The notes under the pieces were generated by a model. That model was not told where the DNA came from. It made no database searches and was given only the letters and a program-made list of their open reading frames with translations. 64,000 nt of DNA. Source: UBA965 sp046303375. Its GTDB lineage: Bacteria; Chloroflexota; Chloroflexia; Chloroflexales; Roseiflexaceae. Both the position numbers and the translations under genes were made by a program. Positions 33,749 through 42,922 of this stretch are shown piece by piece; the first letter of the stretch is position 1; each line of letters begins with the position of its first letter. The stretch covers positions 29,988-93,987 of the forward strand of contig JBKCGB010000113.1 in the NCBI GenBank assembly GCA_046303375.1. Direction: 5' to 3'.

Positions 33749-35071
33749 ATGGCGAAGAGCATTCAAATCAAGACGGCAATTCCCGGTCCGCTTTCGCAGC
33801 AGCTCGTTGCACGGCGCGAAGCGGCTGTGCCCAGTGGGTTGTACAAAGCGCACCCAATTGCGGTTGCACAGGCACACGGCGCAACAGTGACTGATGTTGA
33901 TGGCAATACGTACATCGACTTTGTGGGTGGTATCGGTGTATTAAATGCGGGGCATACCATGCCTGCAATTGTGGATGCAATTACCGAACAATCCAAGAAA
34001 CTCATTCACTTTTCGGCGCTCGTTGGTACATACGAATCGTATGTTGAATTGTGCGAGCGTCTTAATGAGGCAGTGCCGATTACTGGTCCATGCAAAACGA
34101 TTTTGGCGAATAGTGGAGCTGAGGCTGTCGAGAATGCCATCAAAATCGCGAAAGTAGCGACTGGACGCCAAGCAATTATCGCATTTGAAGGTGGGTACCA
34201 CGGTCGCACATTGTTGACGTTGTCGTTGACATCAAAGACGGCATTCAAGAAAAACTTAGGACCATTTGTGCCTGAAGTCTACCGTGCTCCATACCCGTAT
34301 GAATACCAGTGCCGGATGTGCAACCATGCGTGTAGCGGTGCGTGTACCGACCAACTCGAAAAAATGCTGTTGACCCATATCGATGCAAATGCAGTAGCAG
34401 CAATTATCATCGAACCCGTCCAAGGTGAAGGTGGATTTATCCCGGTTCCCAAGACGTATATGCACCGCTTACGTGCACTCTGTGACAAGTATGGCATCGT
34501 CTTGATTGCTGATGAGGTCCAGTGCGGTTTTGGTCGTACCGGCACACTGTTTGCAATGGAACAAATGGGTGTTGAGCCGGATATTATTGTGACGGCTAAG
34601 TCGATTGCTGCAGGGATGCCGTTGGCGGCAGTTACTGGCCGTGCGCATCTGATGGATGCCGTGCACATTGGTGGGATTGGTGGCACGTATGGTGGCAATC
34701 CGGTCGCGTGTGCCGCTGCTATCGAGGTGCTTAACCAATTTCAAGATGGCGACTTGCTCGAACGCTCTGCGCAAATTGGTGCGCAAATTCGTGGCCGCGG
34801 TGCTGCATGGCTCAAGGAGTTTACACGGATTGGCGACGTACGTGGGCTCGGGAGCATGATTGCAATCGAGTTTGTCAAGGATCGCACTACGCGAGAACCA
34901 GACATGGATGCAGTTGCACGCGTCAGTGCGTACTGTTTGCAACACGGCGTTATTACGATGCGTGCTGGTCTTTATACAAACTGTATTCGTTTGCTGATGC
35001 CACTAGTGATTACTGACGAACAGCTTCAAGAAGGGCTTGATGTGCTCGAGGCGGCCATTCGCGCGTTATAG
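33749..35071 (+). CDS. gabT: Class III omega-aminotransferase, 4-aminobutyrate type
   Basis: A 440-residue fold-type I PLP enzyme. It shows FVGGIGVLNAGH, LANSGAEAVENAIKIAK, AFEGGYHGRT, LIADEVQCGFGRTG and VTAKSIAAGMPLAAV, where the lysine binds PLP. These fit 4-aminobutyrate or related omega-amino acid transaminases. A cysteine-rich insert, YQCRMCNHACSGAC, follows the YHGRT region; similar inserts occur in some archaeal-type members. The aldehyde dehydrogenase two genes downstream would oxidise the semialdehyde product. GAGAGG precedes the ATG by seven to eight bases. Confidence 0.88.
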   Translation: MAKSIQIKTAIPGPLSQQLVARREAAVPSGLYKAHPIAVAQAHGATVTDVDGNTYIDFVGGIGVLNAGHTMPAIVDAITEQSKKLIHFSALVGTYESYVELCERLNEAVPITGPCKTILANSGAEAVENAIKIAKVATGRQAIIAFEGGYHGRTLLTLSLTSKTAFKKNLGPFVPEVYRAPYPYEYQCRMCNHACSGACTDQLEKMLLTHIDANAVAAIIIEPVQGEGGFIPVPKTYMHRLRALCDKYGIVLIADEVQCGFGRTGTLFAMEQMGVEPDIIVTAKSIAAGMPLAAVTGRAHLMDAVHIGGIGGTYGGNPVACAAAIEVLNQFQDGDLLERSAQIGAQIRGRGAAWLKEFTRIGDVRGLGSMIAIEFVKDRTTREPDMDAVARVSAYCLQHGVITMRAGLYTNCIRLLMPLVITDEQLQEGLDVLEAAIRAL

Positions 35072-35084
35072 GTGCATAGAGACA

Positions 35085-35708
35085 ATGGTAACGATTCAAC
35101 CCACACTAATGGAACATGCTACCGCCATCGAGGCACTGCAACAGTTGTGTTACCCGTCACTTGATCCAACCCATCTGCTTCGACGTACACACATTGAAAG
35201 CCATCTGCGCATTTTTCCTGAGGGTCAACATGTTGCACTCATTGATGGTGTAGTTGTCGGGATGAGTGCCACGTTACGGCATGATATTGACTTTGATTCC
35301 GCCCAACACTCGTTTGATGAAATGATTGCTGGTGGATATTTTACATGTCATAATCCGACGGGTGCCTGGCTCTATGGTGCAGATATGAGTACACACCCCG
35401 CCTATCGTAAACGAGGAATTGCGTCAGCACTCTATGATGCACGGAAAGCGTTGATACGCCAACTCAACTTGCGTGGTATGGTAGGTGGTGGGATGGTACC
35501 AGGCTACCGATTTTATAAGCACCAGATGACCCTCGGCGAATATGCTCACAAGGTTGCTTCTGGTGAAATTAGTGATCCAACACTCACACCACAACTACGC
35601 AACGGATATACGGTGCGAGGAATCATTCACGATTATTTGCACGATGCTGAACTTGGTAATGATGCAACATTGATTGTTTGGGATAATCCAGATTATCGAG
35701 CGTCGTAA
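35085..35708 (+). CDS. GNAT-family N-acetyltransferase
   Basis: A 207-residue acyltransferase. The acetyl-CoA site is STHPAYRKRGIASALYDARK (RxxGxxS/A type). The later part, GGMVPGYRFYKHQMTLGEYA then KVASGEISDPTLTPQLRNGY, resembles the GNAT domain that is fused to nitrilase-like amidohydrolases in other bacteria; here it stands alone. It lies 13 bases after gabT, which implies co-transcription. The ribosome-binding site before ATG 35085 is weak, and an in-frame ATG at 35109 is an alternative. Substrate unknown. Confidence 0.83.
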   Translation: MVTIQPTLMEHATAIEALQQLCYPSLDPTHLLRRTHIESHLRIFPEGQHVALIDGVVVGMSATLRHDIDFDSAQHSFDEMIAGGYFTCHNPTGAWLYGADMSTHPAYRKRGIASALYDARKALIRQLNLRGMVGGGMVPGYRFYKHQMTLGEYAHKVASGEISDPTLTPQLRNGYTVRGIIHDYLHDAELGNDATLIVWDNPDYRAS

Positions 35709-35723
35709 ATTGGGTGGGTAGAG

Positions 35724-35739
35724 TGTTTCATGTGAAACA
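35724..35739. other. parS: Isolated parS-like site
   Basis: TGTTTCATGTGAAACA, one mismatch from the perfect parS palindrome. It lies in the 65-base gap between the GNAT gene and the aldehyde dehydrogenase, about 7.7 kb from the candidate origin. Confidence 0.65.
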
Positions 35740-35773
35740 TATACGGTGAGATACGTCAGAAATCGAGGAAACA

Positions 35774-37216
35774 ATGGAGAAGCACCAAAACTTTATTGGT
35801 GGCGAGTGGGTTACACCGAGCACTAGCAATTATCTCGAGATTCGTAATCCAGCACAGCTCGATGACATCGTGGGATATGCACCAGCATCAGCACACGATG
35901 ATATTACCCAAGCAATTGCAGCGGCGGCAGCAGCATACCCAGCTTGGGCCGAACGCCCTGCGCCAGAACGCGGGCGTATGTTGCACAAAGTGGCTAATCT
36001 GATTGAGCAACGTATCGACGAATGGGCGGCTGCACTCACCCGAGAGGAAGGCAAGACGCGTACCGAAGCACGCATGGAAGTTGTGCGTGCAGTGGAAGTC
36101 TTTCGCTACTTTGCTGGCGAAGCGTGGCGTGTGGGGGGAGATGTTTTACCTGCGGATACTCCACATACATTGTTGTACAGTGTGCGGGTTCCATTGGGGG
36201 TTGTTGCCATTATCACACCGTGGAATTTCCCACTTTCCATCCCCGTATGGAAGATGGCACCGGCATTGGTAATGGGGAATACGGTGGTACTCAAACCGGC
36301 ATCAGCCACACCGCTGATGGCATTGCGCTTAATGGCAGTGCTGCATGAGGCTGGCGTACCGGCTGGTGTGGTGAATTGTGTAACAGGGAGCGGGAGTGCC
36401 ATTGGCAATGTGCTGTGCACAGATAGCCGAATCAAGGCGGTATCCTTTACGGGTTCATACGCTATCGGGCATGCACTGTATCAAAAAACAGCGCCGCAAT
36501 TGACACGGACGCACCTCGAAATGGGAGGAAAGAATCCAGTCATTGTGGCTGCAGATGCTGATATCGATAAGGCGGTTGCGATTGTGGTGCGTGGTGGTTT
36601 TGGTTTAACGGGTCAAGCATGTACTGCGACGAGTCGTGTCATCGTTGAGCGAGCAATCGTGGCAGAGTTTAGCAAACGGCTGACGTTGGCTGCGCAAGCA
36701 ATTGTGGTCGGGCCAGGACTTACTGATGGGGTACAGATGGGACCCGCGGTCAGTGCAAGTCAGCGTGATACCGATCTTGCCTACGTAGAGGTGGCAAGTG
36801 AAGAGGGTGCTACGGTGCTGACAGGTGGCACGGCAGGTGAAGGGAATGGCTACTTTGTAAAGCCGACTGTCATCGGTAATGTGCGACCCGAGATGCGGAT
36901 TGCGCAAGAAGAAGTTTTTGGGCCAGTTATTGGAATCATCGAAGCTGGCGATCTAGACGAAGCTTTCACCATCGCCAATAACATTCCCTATGGATTATCA
37001 GCATCACTGGTGTCCAATAATATCAAGCATGCGATTCGGTTTGCGGAGCGAGCCGAAGCCGGTATGTTGAAGGTCAATCAACCAACAGCGGGTGTTTCAA
37101 TCCAAGCACCGTTTGGTGGCTTTAAACAGAGTGGCTCAGGCATGTTTCGTGAGATGGGGAAAGGGGCTATCGAGTTCTTTTCACAAGAAAAAGCGATCTA
37201 CATCGATGGGCAGTAA
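35774..37216 (+). CDS. Aldehyde dehydrogenase, succinate-/ketoglutarate-semialdehyde type
   Basis: A 480-residue NAD(P)-dependent ALDH. It has IITPWNFPLSIPVWKMAPAL (catalytic-site Asn), NTVVLKPASATPL, SFTGS, LEMGGKNPVIV (general-base Glu) and GLTGQACTATSR (nucleophilic Cys). Its neighbourhood with gabT suggests succinate-semialdehyde oxidation, although overall it also resembles 2-oxoglutarate-semialdehyde dehydrogenases. GAGGAAACA precedes the ATG. Together with gabT and the GNAT it forms an omega-amino acid catabolic group. Confidence 0.9.
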   Translation: MEKHQNFIGGEWVTPSTSNYLEIRNPAQLDDIVGYAPASAHDDITQAIAAAAAAYPAWAERPAPERGRMLHKVANLIEQRIDEWAAALTREEGKTRTEARMEVVRAVEVFRYFAGEAWRVGGDVLPADTPHTLLYSVRVPLGVVAIITPWNFPLSIPVWKMAPALVMGNTVVLKPASATPLMALRLMAVLHEAGVPAGVVNCVTGSGSAIGNVLCTDSRIKAVSFTGSYAIGHALYQKTAPQLTRTHLEMGGKNPVIVAADADIDKAVAIVVRGGFGLTGQACTATSRVIVERAIVAEFSKRLTLAAQAIVVGPGLTDGVQMGPAVSASQRDTDLAYVEVASEEGATVLTGGTAGEGNGYFVKPTVIGNVRPEMRIAQEEVFGPVIGIIEAGDLDEAFTIANNIPYGLSASLVSNNIKHAIRFAERAEAGMLKVNQPTAGVSIQAPFGGFKQSGSGMFREMGKGAIEFFSQEKAIYIDGQ

Positions 37217-37232
37217 GTAACTGATTGATACA

Positions 37233-37276
37233 ACACGCGGTGATAGACTAAGAGGGATTGGTTTGTCACCGCGTGT
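37233..37276. terminator. Hairpin after the aldehyde dehydrogenase gene
   Basis: An 11-bp perfect stem (ACACGCGGTGA / TCACCGCGTGT) with a 22-base loop, followed by GCCGATTTTGG rather than a clean T run. It is probably a weak or Rho-assisted terminator. Confidence 0.5.
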
Positions 37277-37453
37277 GCCGATTTTGGCGGGGTGTATGCG
37301 AATGATTGTGATGATTAGAAATAAATTAATCTTTTGCATCTTTTCACGGTAAAACGATAAGTAAATAATAATATGTAATTGAATGTATACAACACACAGT
37401 TGATAGAATGAGCACCAAAATGCAAGATTTTGCGAAACAGGTCGTCTAAAGTG
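37277..37453. other. AT-rich gene-free region upstream of hup
   Basis: The stretch 37217-37524 contains no gene. This middle part is strongly AT-rich (for example ATAAATTAAT and AATAATAATATG) and shows no clear repeat or palindrome. It may be an upstream activating or bendable region for the HU promoter; that is inference. Confidence 0.4.
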
Positions 37454-37482
37454 TTGACAAGAGCGCTGATGTGCGGTATATA
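37454..37482 (+). promoter_or_regulatory. Consensus sigma-70 promoter of hup
   Basis: A perfect -35 TTGACA (37454-37459), 17-base spacer, and -10 TATATA (37477-37482), 42 bases before the start codon. It is the strongest canonical promoter in the window, fitting an abundant nucleoid protein. Confidence 0.85.
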
Positions 37483-37524
37483 GTTTATGGGGGTTCGTGA
37501 TTTAGTGTAAGAGGGGTATACGTT

Positions 37525-37797
37525 ATGCAGAAGACAGACTTTGTGAAGGCCGTTGCTGAGAAGGCCAAGATGTCACAGAAGGACACCAAGGAAGTCATTG
37601 ACGCAGCCTTGGAAGTCATTGCACAGCAGTTGAAGGCTGGCGAAAAAGTGACATTGACTGGGTTCGGTACGTTTGAGGTGCGCAAGCGCCAGGCACGTGA
37701 GGGCGTGAATCCACAGACCAAGAAGAAAATCAAGATTCCTGCCACCAAGACCCCAGGTTTCAGCGCAAGCAGCACACTCAAGTCACAAGTCAAGTAA
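37525..37797 (+). CDS. hup: HU-family nucleoid DNA-binding protein
   Basis: A 90-residue protein opening MQKTDFVKAVAEKAKMSQKD. It has the GFGTFEVRKRQAREGVNPQT loop that forms the DNA-clasping beta arm, and the I-P-A-T-K-T-P-GFSAS end. HU bends and compacts DNA and assists origin opening. AGAGGGG lies eight bases before the ATG. The gene is monocistronic between a consensus promoter and a strong terminator. Confidence 0.96.
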   Translation: MQKTDFVKAVAEKAKMSQKDTKEVIDAALEVIAQQLKAGEKVTLTGFGTFEVRKRQAREGVNPQTKKKIKIPATKTPGFSASSTLKSQVK

Positions 37798-37813
37798 TTC
37801 AGCGTTCGGCAGT

Positions 37814-37845
37814 AGACCCCGTGTGCACATGCACACGGGGTCTTT
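37814..37845 (+). terminator. Terminator of hup
   Basis: A 13-bp stem (AGACCCCGTGTGC / GCACACGGGGTCT) with loop ACAT, followed by TT(TG). It may also serve the convergent O-antigen-ligase gene, whose stop lies 17 bases further right. Confidence 0.85.
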
Positions 37846-37861
37846 GTGTGTTCGATACGAA

Positions 37862-40800
37862 CTACGGTTGAGATGCCATTGTGCGCAAAAATTCAATTAA
37901 CTGAGTATACGGATACAGGTTGGTGTCTGTAATCCCTTTGGAAATAGCGAGTGATTGGAGCCGTTCGGCTTGGAGCGTGGCAGATTCATATTCCTTTGCA
38001 TCGCTCAATACCAACGTATAGTTCTGTTGCGCTTCCAGGCTATCTGGTTGGAGTTCTGCAAGCCGGCGAAATGCTTTAATGGCGTTTTCATGATCATCAA
38101 GACGGGAAGACATCAATCCAATAATTGAAATTGTCAGTGTATCTTGATTCGCCATCGTTTCATTGTATGCATCACGGAGCTTGATCAACAGATCTGGATA
38201 TGAGCGTAGCTCTTCCACGAGAGTGGTGATTTGGGCGTCGAGAATCCGTGGTGTTTTGACAACCAGTGATACATAAATATCAACAGCAGCAGCATAATCG
38301 CCTTTTGCTCTGAGCACATTTGCTTGGCGTAGTGTTGTATCGCGATACCGTTGGTCGAGTGCTAGTGAACGGTTGAGCATTTGCTCTGCTTCAGTAATCG
38401 TAGATGTGGCGGTTGCAGGGTCACTAGCCTGAATAGTGGACGCGTATGTCAATAATGCTTCAATGTATTCATTGATGATCGTGACATCTTGTGGTGCAAC
38501 CGCCATACCATCACGGAACCAGGTGAGTGCTGATTGCAAGATTTCAGGATTTGCTTCCATGCGCGTATACCAAAAGATATACAAGCGCGCCATGTTAGCA
38601 AAGTGATCTTTGTTGCGCGGGTTGAGATCATGGGCTTTGCGGAGCGTTGCTTCTGCGTAGCGGAGGATTTCGATGGGTGACCGTTGTTGCAAAAATGCTT
38701 GTAAATCGACGGGTGCGGTTTGTTGCAGCAATGTTGGTAACGACGTTGTTTGTTCGTTGCGCGTAGGCGCAGGTGCTTGGCGTCGACGAATATCAGCAAA
38801 TTTGAGTAGTGAACGCCCAAGGTTGAGGTAGTAAATATCTTGAGTGGGCTCCATGCGGATTGCATCGATGAAGTATGTCATGCCGATAATTTGCTGGTCG
38901 GTATTGCCGGTCGAATTTGAACTATCGATGTAGTTTTGACCTTGCTGGAAGCGCATATCAGCGAGTGCATTGTCGAGATTCCACGACCAGCTGATAATCA
39001 TCCCGACGATGATGATGACGGCACTCATGGCGTACAGCCCAAATGAATCTGATGAGGCGGCACGACGTGTAGTTTGGGTTGTACGTACGTTCGTCTGTTT
39101 TCGTCGGCGTGCTGCAAGTGTTGCTGTTGGTGTTGGTTCGCTTGTGGGTTGCTCTGGTGGCTGTGCCGGTACCACCTCAGATTGTGGTGCGTTTGTGATT
39201 CGATGGGCTATCACAATCAAGGCAATTGCAATCCAAAAAAAGAGCAGTGTGGCCACAATCGGTATGCCCGTGAGCCCTTCTACATTATGTGCGACGATAA
39301 TGCTTATCGAGGCAATCATGAGCACGCGAATATCGGTGGATGTGGAGATGCGTCGTTGCACTTGGCGGGCTAATGCAAGCGCAGTAATCAGAATAGCCAC
39401 ATAACTGAGGAGTCCAAGGATACCCTTGTTGACCACCTCATCGAGAAACGCTTGATGCGATCGATCAGGTGAGGCACTGCGTGACTCCACATTGGCCAGT
39501 GATGGGGGGTAATACGGCGTATATGCCACAAACATGCTTTCAGGGCCCCAGCCAATCACACTGCGCAGCGGGTCCGCGGAGACGAGCGCCAACGCCCCAC
39601 CAGCATGTGTATCACCAAACCAGATCTTCATGCGTACGTCACCAGTTGTACCGGGACTTACATCAAAGAGTTTCCCCATACGGCCGATGTACGGTGTCGC
39701 TCGTAATGGTTCGAGTGCAGGAATTTTGGCGAAGTTGAATACAAGTAAAAATGCCACTATTGCAACAAATACTGCTAGCTCGATGTAAATGAGTTTTTTG
39801 GCTAGTGCCGCATAACGGGGTGAGTGTTGCACAATATCAAAAAGTAACAATGTAATAAACACGAACAAACCGACGGCTCCACCAATCCACGGACCACGGC
39901 TCTGGGTAAAGAAAATGGTAGTGATGCTGAGTAGTACGAGGACACCGGTTGCCACGACTGTTGCCCATGACAGCAGTGGGGCCGTTTCGATGTTTTTGGG
40001 TGCGGTAAAACACACACCAGCAGCGCACAGTTGGAGTAGGACGGCAGCGATCAGCCACAGATTCCAATTTGCACCAAACCGGTCTGTGGCCGGGGTAATG
40101 ATTTGTACACCATCACTGGCTGTGGAGACAAGCAATGTAACAAGCGCATATACACACGTCATGAGTGCAGGGATTGCAACCAATACCCGTGGTGCTGCGA
40201 GTTTGTGCACGGGCCAGATGGGTAATGCAAACGCGGCAAAGGCACAGACGATTGAGCCAGGATAAACCCACCAGAAACGCGTGTCGATAGCTCGCACCAC
40301 GCCACCAAATTGCATTGCTGAAAAAACAAGAACTACCCCACCGATAATTGCCAGGGTATAGCCAACCAACCACTGCCATGCAAATGATGGTGATGGTGCA
40401 CTGTGGGAGCGCGCTGTTTTGATGTGCATCACCAAGAATGCAATTGCAATGGGAAGCACGAGAATCAGATAGGCAGCAATAAAAATCGAATTACCCATGG
40501 TTGATGCCACACGAGTAATGACATCCCCTTTCCACGGTAATGGGTCGAGTTCGAGGTGCTGTACGATGCCATAGGCTGCTGGAATAACCGCCGATATGGT
40601 GATCGCTGCCAGAATCCGCATCAGCTGTTCACGTGATGTGACAAAGAAAATCAGGATGCAGGTAAATGCAATATACGACAAATTGGTATATGTACCCTGC
40701 ATCCGTTGATACGACCCCCACCAAGAGACATTCGGTACAATCGAGGTAATCGTGGCAAATAAAAAAAACACTACATAGATGAAGATGGCGATTCCAAGTG

Positions 40801-41053
40801 GAAAGGAGCGGATGCGCTGCCACCACTGTTGTTGCGTGGGTGCGTTGTGCGATTCTGTTTGCATGTGTACCCACACTACCGCCGCCAAGGACATCATCAT
40901 GGTTACAAGTGCGCGGAATACCACGGCCTTGTCGGGCTCAAAATGGCGCGACGACAGGAGATTGAAATAGGAAGGAATCAAGACGATGGTCAATAGCCAG
41001 GCAAACTCGAGTAGTCGCCGGCTCCACATCACAAGCGATGATTGTTGTGACAC
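37862..41053 (-). CDS. O-antigen ligase/polymerase-like membrane protein with C-terminal TPR repeats
   Basis: A 1063-residue protein. The N-terminal 650 or so residues have about a dozen hydrophobic helices and a Wzy_C-like core (LFFTQSRGPWIGGAVGLFVF; then a long loop with RSASPDRSHQAFLDEVVNKG and GLLSYVAILITALALA). A charged linker and a further helix follow, and residues from about 750 on form helical TPR-type repeats (LNPRNKDHFANMARLYIFW; ELQPDSLEAQQNYTLVLSDA). Such proteins polymerise or ligate surface glycans. A GTG start at 41053 has AGAGAGG seven bases upstream. It is last in the parA-parB-recN run. Confidence 0.87.
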   Translation of the reverse strand: MSQQSSLVMWSRRLLEFAWLLTIVLIPSYFNLLSSRHFEPDKAVVFRALVTMMMSLAAVVWVHMQTESHNAPTQQQWWQRIRSFPLGIAIFIYVVFFLFATITSIVPNVSWWGSYQRMQGTYTNLSYIAFTCILIFFVTSREQLMRILAAITISAVIPAAYGIVQHLELDPLPWKGDVITRVASTMGNSIFIAAYLILVLPIAIAFLVMHIKTARSHSAPSPSFAWQWLVGYTLAIIGGVVLVFSAMQFGGVVRAIDTRFWWVYPGSIVCAFAAFALPIWPVHKLAAPRVLVAIPALMTCVYALVTLLVSTASDGVQIITPATDRFGANWNLWLIAAVLLQLCAAGVCFTAPKNIETAPLLSWATVVATGVLVLLSITTIFFTQSRGPWIGGAVGLFVFITLLLFDIVQHSPRYAALAKKLIYIELAVFVAIVAFLLVFNFAKIPALEPLRATPYIGRMGKLFDVSPGTTGDVRMKIWFGDTHAGGALALVSADPLRSVIGWGPESMFVAYTPYYPPSLANVESRSASPDRSHQAFLDEVVNKGILGLLSYVAILITALALARQVQRRISTSTDIRVLMIASISIIVAHNVEGLTGIPIVATLLFFWIAIALIVIAHRITNAPQSEVVPAQPPEQPTSEPTPTATLAARRRKQTNVRTTQTTRRAASSDSFGLYAMSAVIIIVGMIISWSWNLDNALADMRFQQGQNYIDSSNSTGNTDQQIIGMTYFIDAIRMEPTQDIYYLNLGRSLLKFADIRRRQAPAPTRNEQTTSLPTLLQQTAPVDLQAFLQQRSPIEILRYAEATLRKAHDLNPRNKDHFANMARLYIFWYTRMEANPEILQSALTWFRDGMAVAPQDVTIINEYIEALLTYASTIQASDPATATSTITEAEQMLNRSLALDQRYRDTTLRQANVLRAKGDYAAAVDIYVSLVVKTPRILDAQITTLVEELRSYPDLLIKLRDAYNETMANQDTLTISIIGLMSSRLDDHENAIKAFRRLAELQPDSLEAQQNYTLVLSDAKEYESATLQAERLQSLAISKGITDTNLYPYTQLIEFLRTMASQP

Positions 41054-41116
41054 AACGAAACCTCTCTGTCTACACAGTTCAATCTGTGTATATGCGATTC
41101 AGCACCACACCCGTTG

Positions 41117-42886
41117 TTAGGACGGAACCGTTTGGTCGGTGTGGGATTTCTTGAGCTGATGCGTCCGATTCAACATGTCCCGTGCCACAGTGCGACTTTG
41201 TTCGCTGACCGGATGACCATCAAGCATGGCAGCGACTTCATCGACACGATCCTGATTCGAAAGTAGGACGACCTGGGTTGCTGTGCGGGTGTTGGTGATT
41301 TGTTTGGTAATCGCATAGTGTGTATCACCAAACGTAGCAACTTGGGCAAGATGCGAAATACACAGCACCTGGTGATGCCGACTTATCTGCCAGAGTTTTT
41401 CACCGACGACCGCACCAGCACGCCCACCGACACCGGTATCGACTTCATCGAAGACCATGGTTTCAACGGTATCAGCCTGTGCGAGTACTGACTTGAGTGC
41501 CAAGAACAACCGAGACCCCTCACCACCAGAGGCTGTTTTCGCAAGTGGCTTGGGTTCTTCGCCTGGGTTTGGAGCAATCATGAATTCAACTTTATCGATG
41601 CCCGTACGATCACAAGCAACCGTGCTCGTTTGACCAGATGCATCGACGACATACACGCCATCCTCACTCGGTGTAACATGGTGTTGCACAAAAAAGCGAA
41701 TATGAGGCATTGCGAGATCACGAGCAGACTGTTCGACTGCGCGTTGTAATTCGCTGGCTGCAGTGCGGCGCTTTTCTGAGAGTTGGTACGCTAATTCGCC
41801 CAGTGTTTGCTTGAGCGCTTGTTCTTTTTGTTTGAGCGCTTCAATATGCTCTGCACTATGCTCGAGTCGTTCGATTTCGACAGTTGCGTGTTCGGCCTGT
41901 GTAATGAGCTCATCTACAGGGGCGCGATACTTGCGTTGTAAATTGCGCAGTACGGTAATACGATCTTCGATTGCTTCGATGTGCTGAGGATCAAAGTCGA
42001 TACGGTCTCGATATGCACGTACGGCGCTTGTAAGCTCCTCGAGGGCATAAAGAATATCCGTACTTTGACTGTGTAATGCCTCGGCACTTGTATCAAGTTT
42101 GGCAAGATCGTGCAGTGTATGGGTCAAGACAACTAGCCCCTCATTGAGCGAACGGTTACGTAGCTCGTCGTTGGTCATCACATGATATGCACTGGTGACA
42201 AGCTCTGTGATACGCGCCCCATTCTGGATGCGGGCACGTTCTTGGGTGAGTCGTGCTTCTTCACCAATCAGTGGTGCGGCCGCGTGTACGTCATCACGAA
42301 GCTGGCTTAGTTCTGTGATCCGGGCATGACGTTGTTGCGCGGCTGTAAGTAAATTATACAATTCTTGCTTTATTGCTTTTAATTCAATAAAACAATCATG
42401 AACTAGCTGACGTTGAGGTAACAGGTTTGCGAAGCGATCAAGCATATCGAGATGTGTTTTGGCATTAAACAAAGACAACCCTTCGTGTTGCCCTTGGATG
42501 TCGATGAGTGCGACGCCAATATCACGCAGAATCGCCGTACTTACTGCACGGCCATTGATGCGGGCGCTGGTTCGCCCACTGTCTCGTGATATTTCACGAA
42601 AGATGATTACTTGGTCTTCGTCTTCGTCACGGAGACCGTGTTCATCGAGAAGTTGTTGCAGTGGCGAATTCTGCGTGATTTGAAAGATGCCTTCAATACG
42701 GGCTCGATCACAATTGGTACGAATAAACGACGCATCAAATTTATCACCGCGCAAAATGCCGAGTGCATCGATGATAATCGACTTACCTGCACCTGTTTCA
42801 CCACTAAGCACGGTCATGCCAGACCGGAATTGTAGTGAAACATGCTCGATGATTGCAAAGTTTGATATTGTAAGTTCTACTAGCAT
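41117..42886 (-). CDS. recN: DNA repair protein RecN
   Basis: A 589-residue SMC-like ATPase for double-strand-break repair. MLVELTISNFAIIEHVSLQF and LSGETGAGKSIIIDALGILRG form the N-terminal Walker A half. A central coiled coil runs from about 150 to 380. The C-terminal half has KTASGGEGSRLFLALKSVLA (signature, written in part) and MVFDEVDTGVGGRAG (Walker B). GAGG lies seven bases before ATG 42886; an ATG five codons earlier is less likely. It follows parB by 36 bases. Confidence 0.95.
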   Translation of the reverse strand: MLVELTISNFAIIEHVSLQFRSGMTVLSGETGAGKSIIIDALGILRGDKFDASFIRTNCDRARIEGIFQITQNSPLQQLLDEHGLRDEDEDQVIIFREISRDSGRTSARINGRAVSTAILRDIGVALIDIQGQHEGLSLFNAKTHLDMLDRFANLLPQRQLVHDCFIELKAIKQELYNLLTAAQQRHARITELSQLRDDVHAAAPLIGEEARLTQERARIQNGARITELVTSAYHVMTNDELRNRSLNEGLVVLTHTLHDLAKLDTSAEALHSQSTDILYALEELTSAVRAYRDRIDFDPQHIEAIEDRITVLRNLQRKYRAPVDELITQAEHATVEIERLEHSAEHIEALKQKEQALKQTLGELAYQLSEKRRTAASELQRAVEQSARDLAMPHIRFFVQHHVTPSEDGVYVVDASGQTSTVACDRTGIDKVEFMIAPNPGEEPKPLAKTASGGEGSRLFLALKSVLAQADTVETMVFDEVDTGVGGRAGAVVGEKLWQISRHHQVLCISHLAQVATFGDTHYAITKQITNTRTATQVVLLSNQDRVDEVAAMLDGHPVSEQSRTVARDMLNRTHQLKKSHTDQTVPS

Positions 42887-42922
42887 GGCCAACCTCGCCA
42901 TATCATCAGAGACACCACCACA

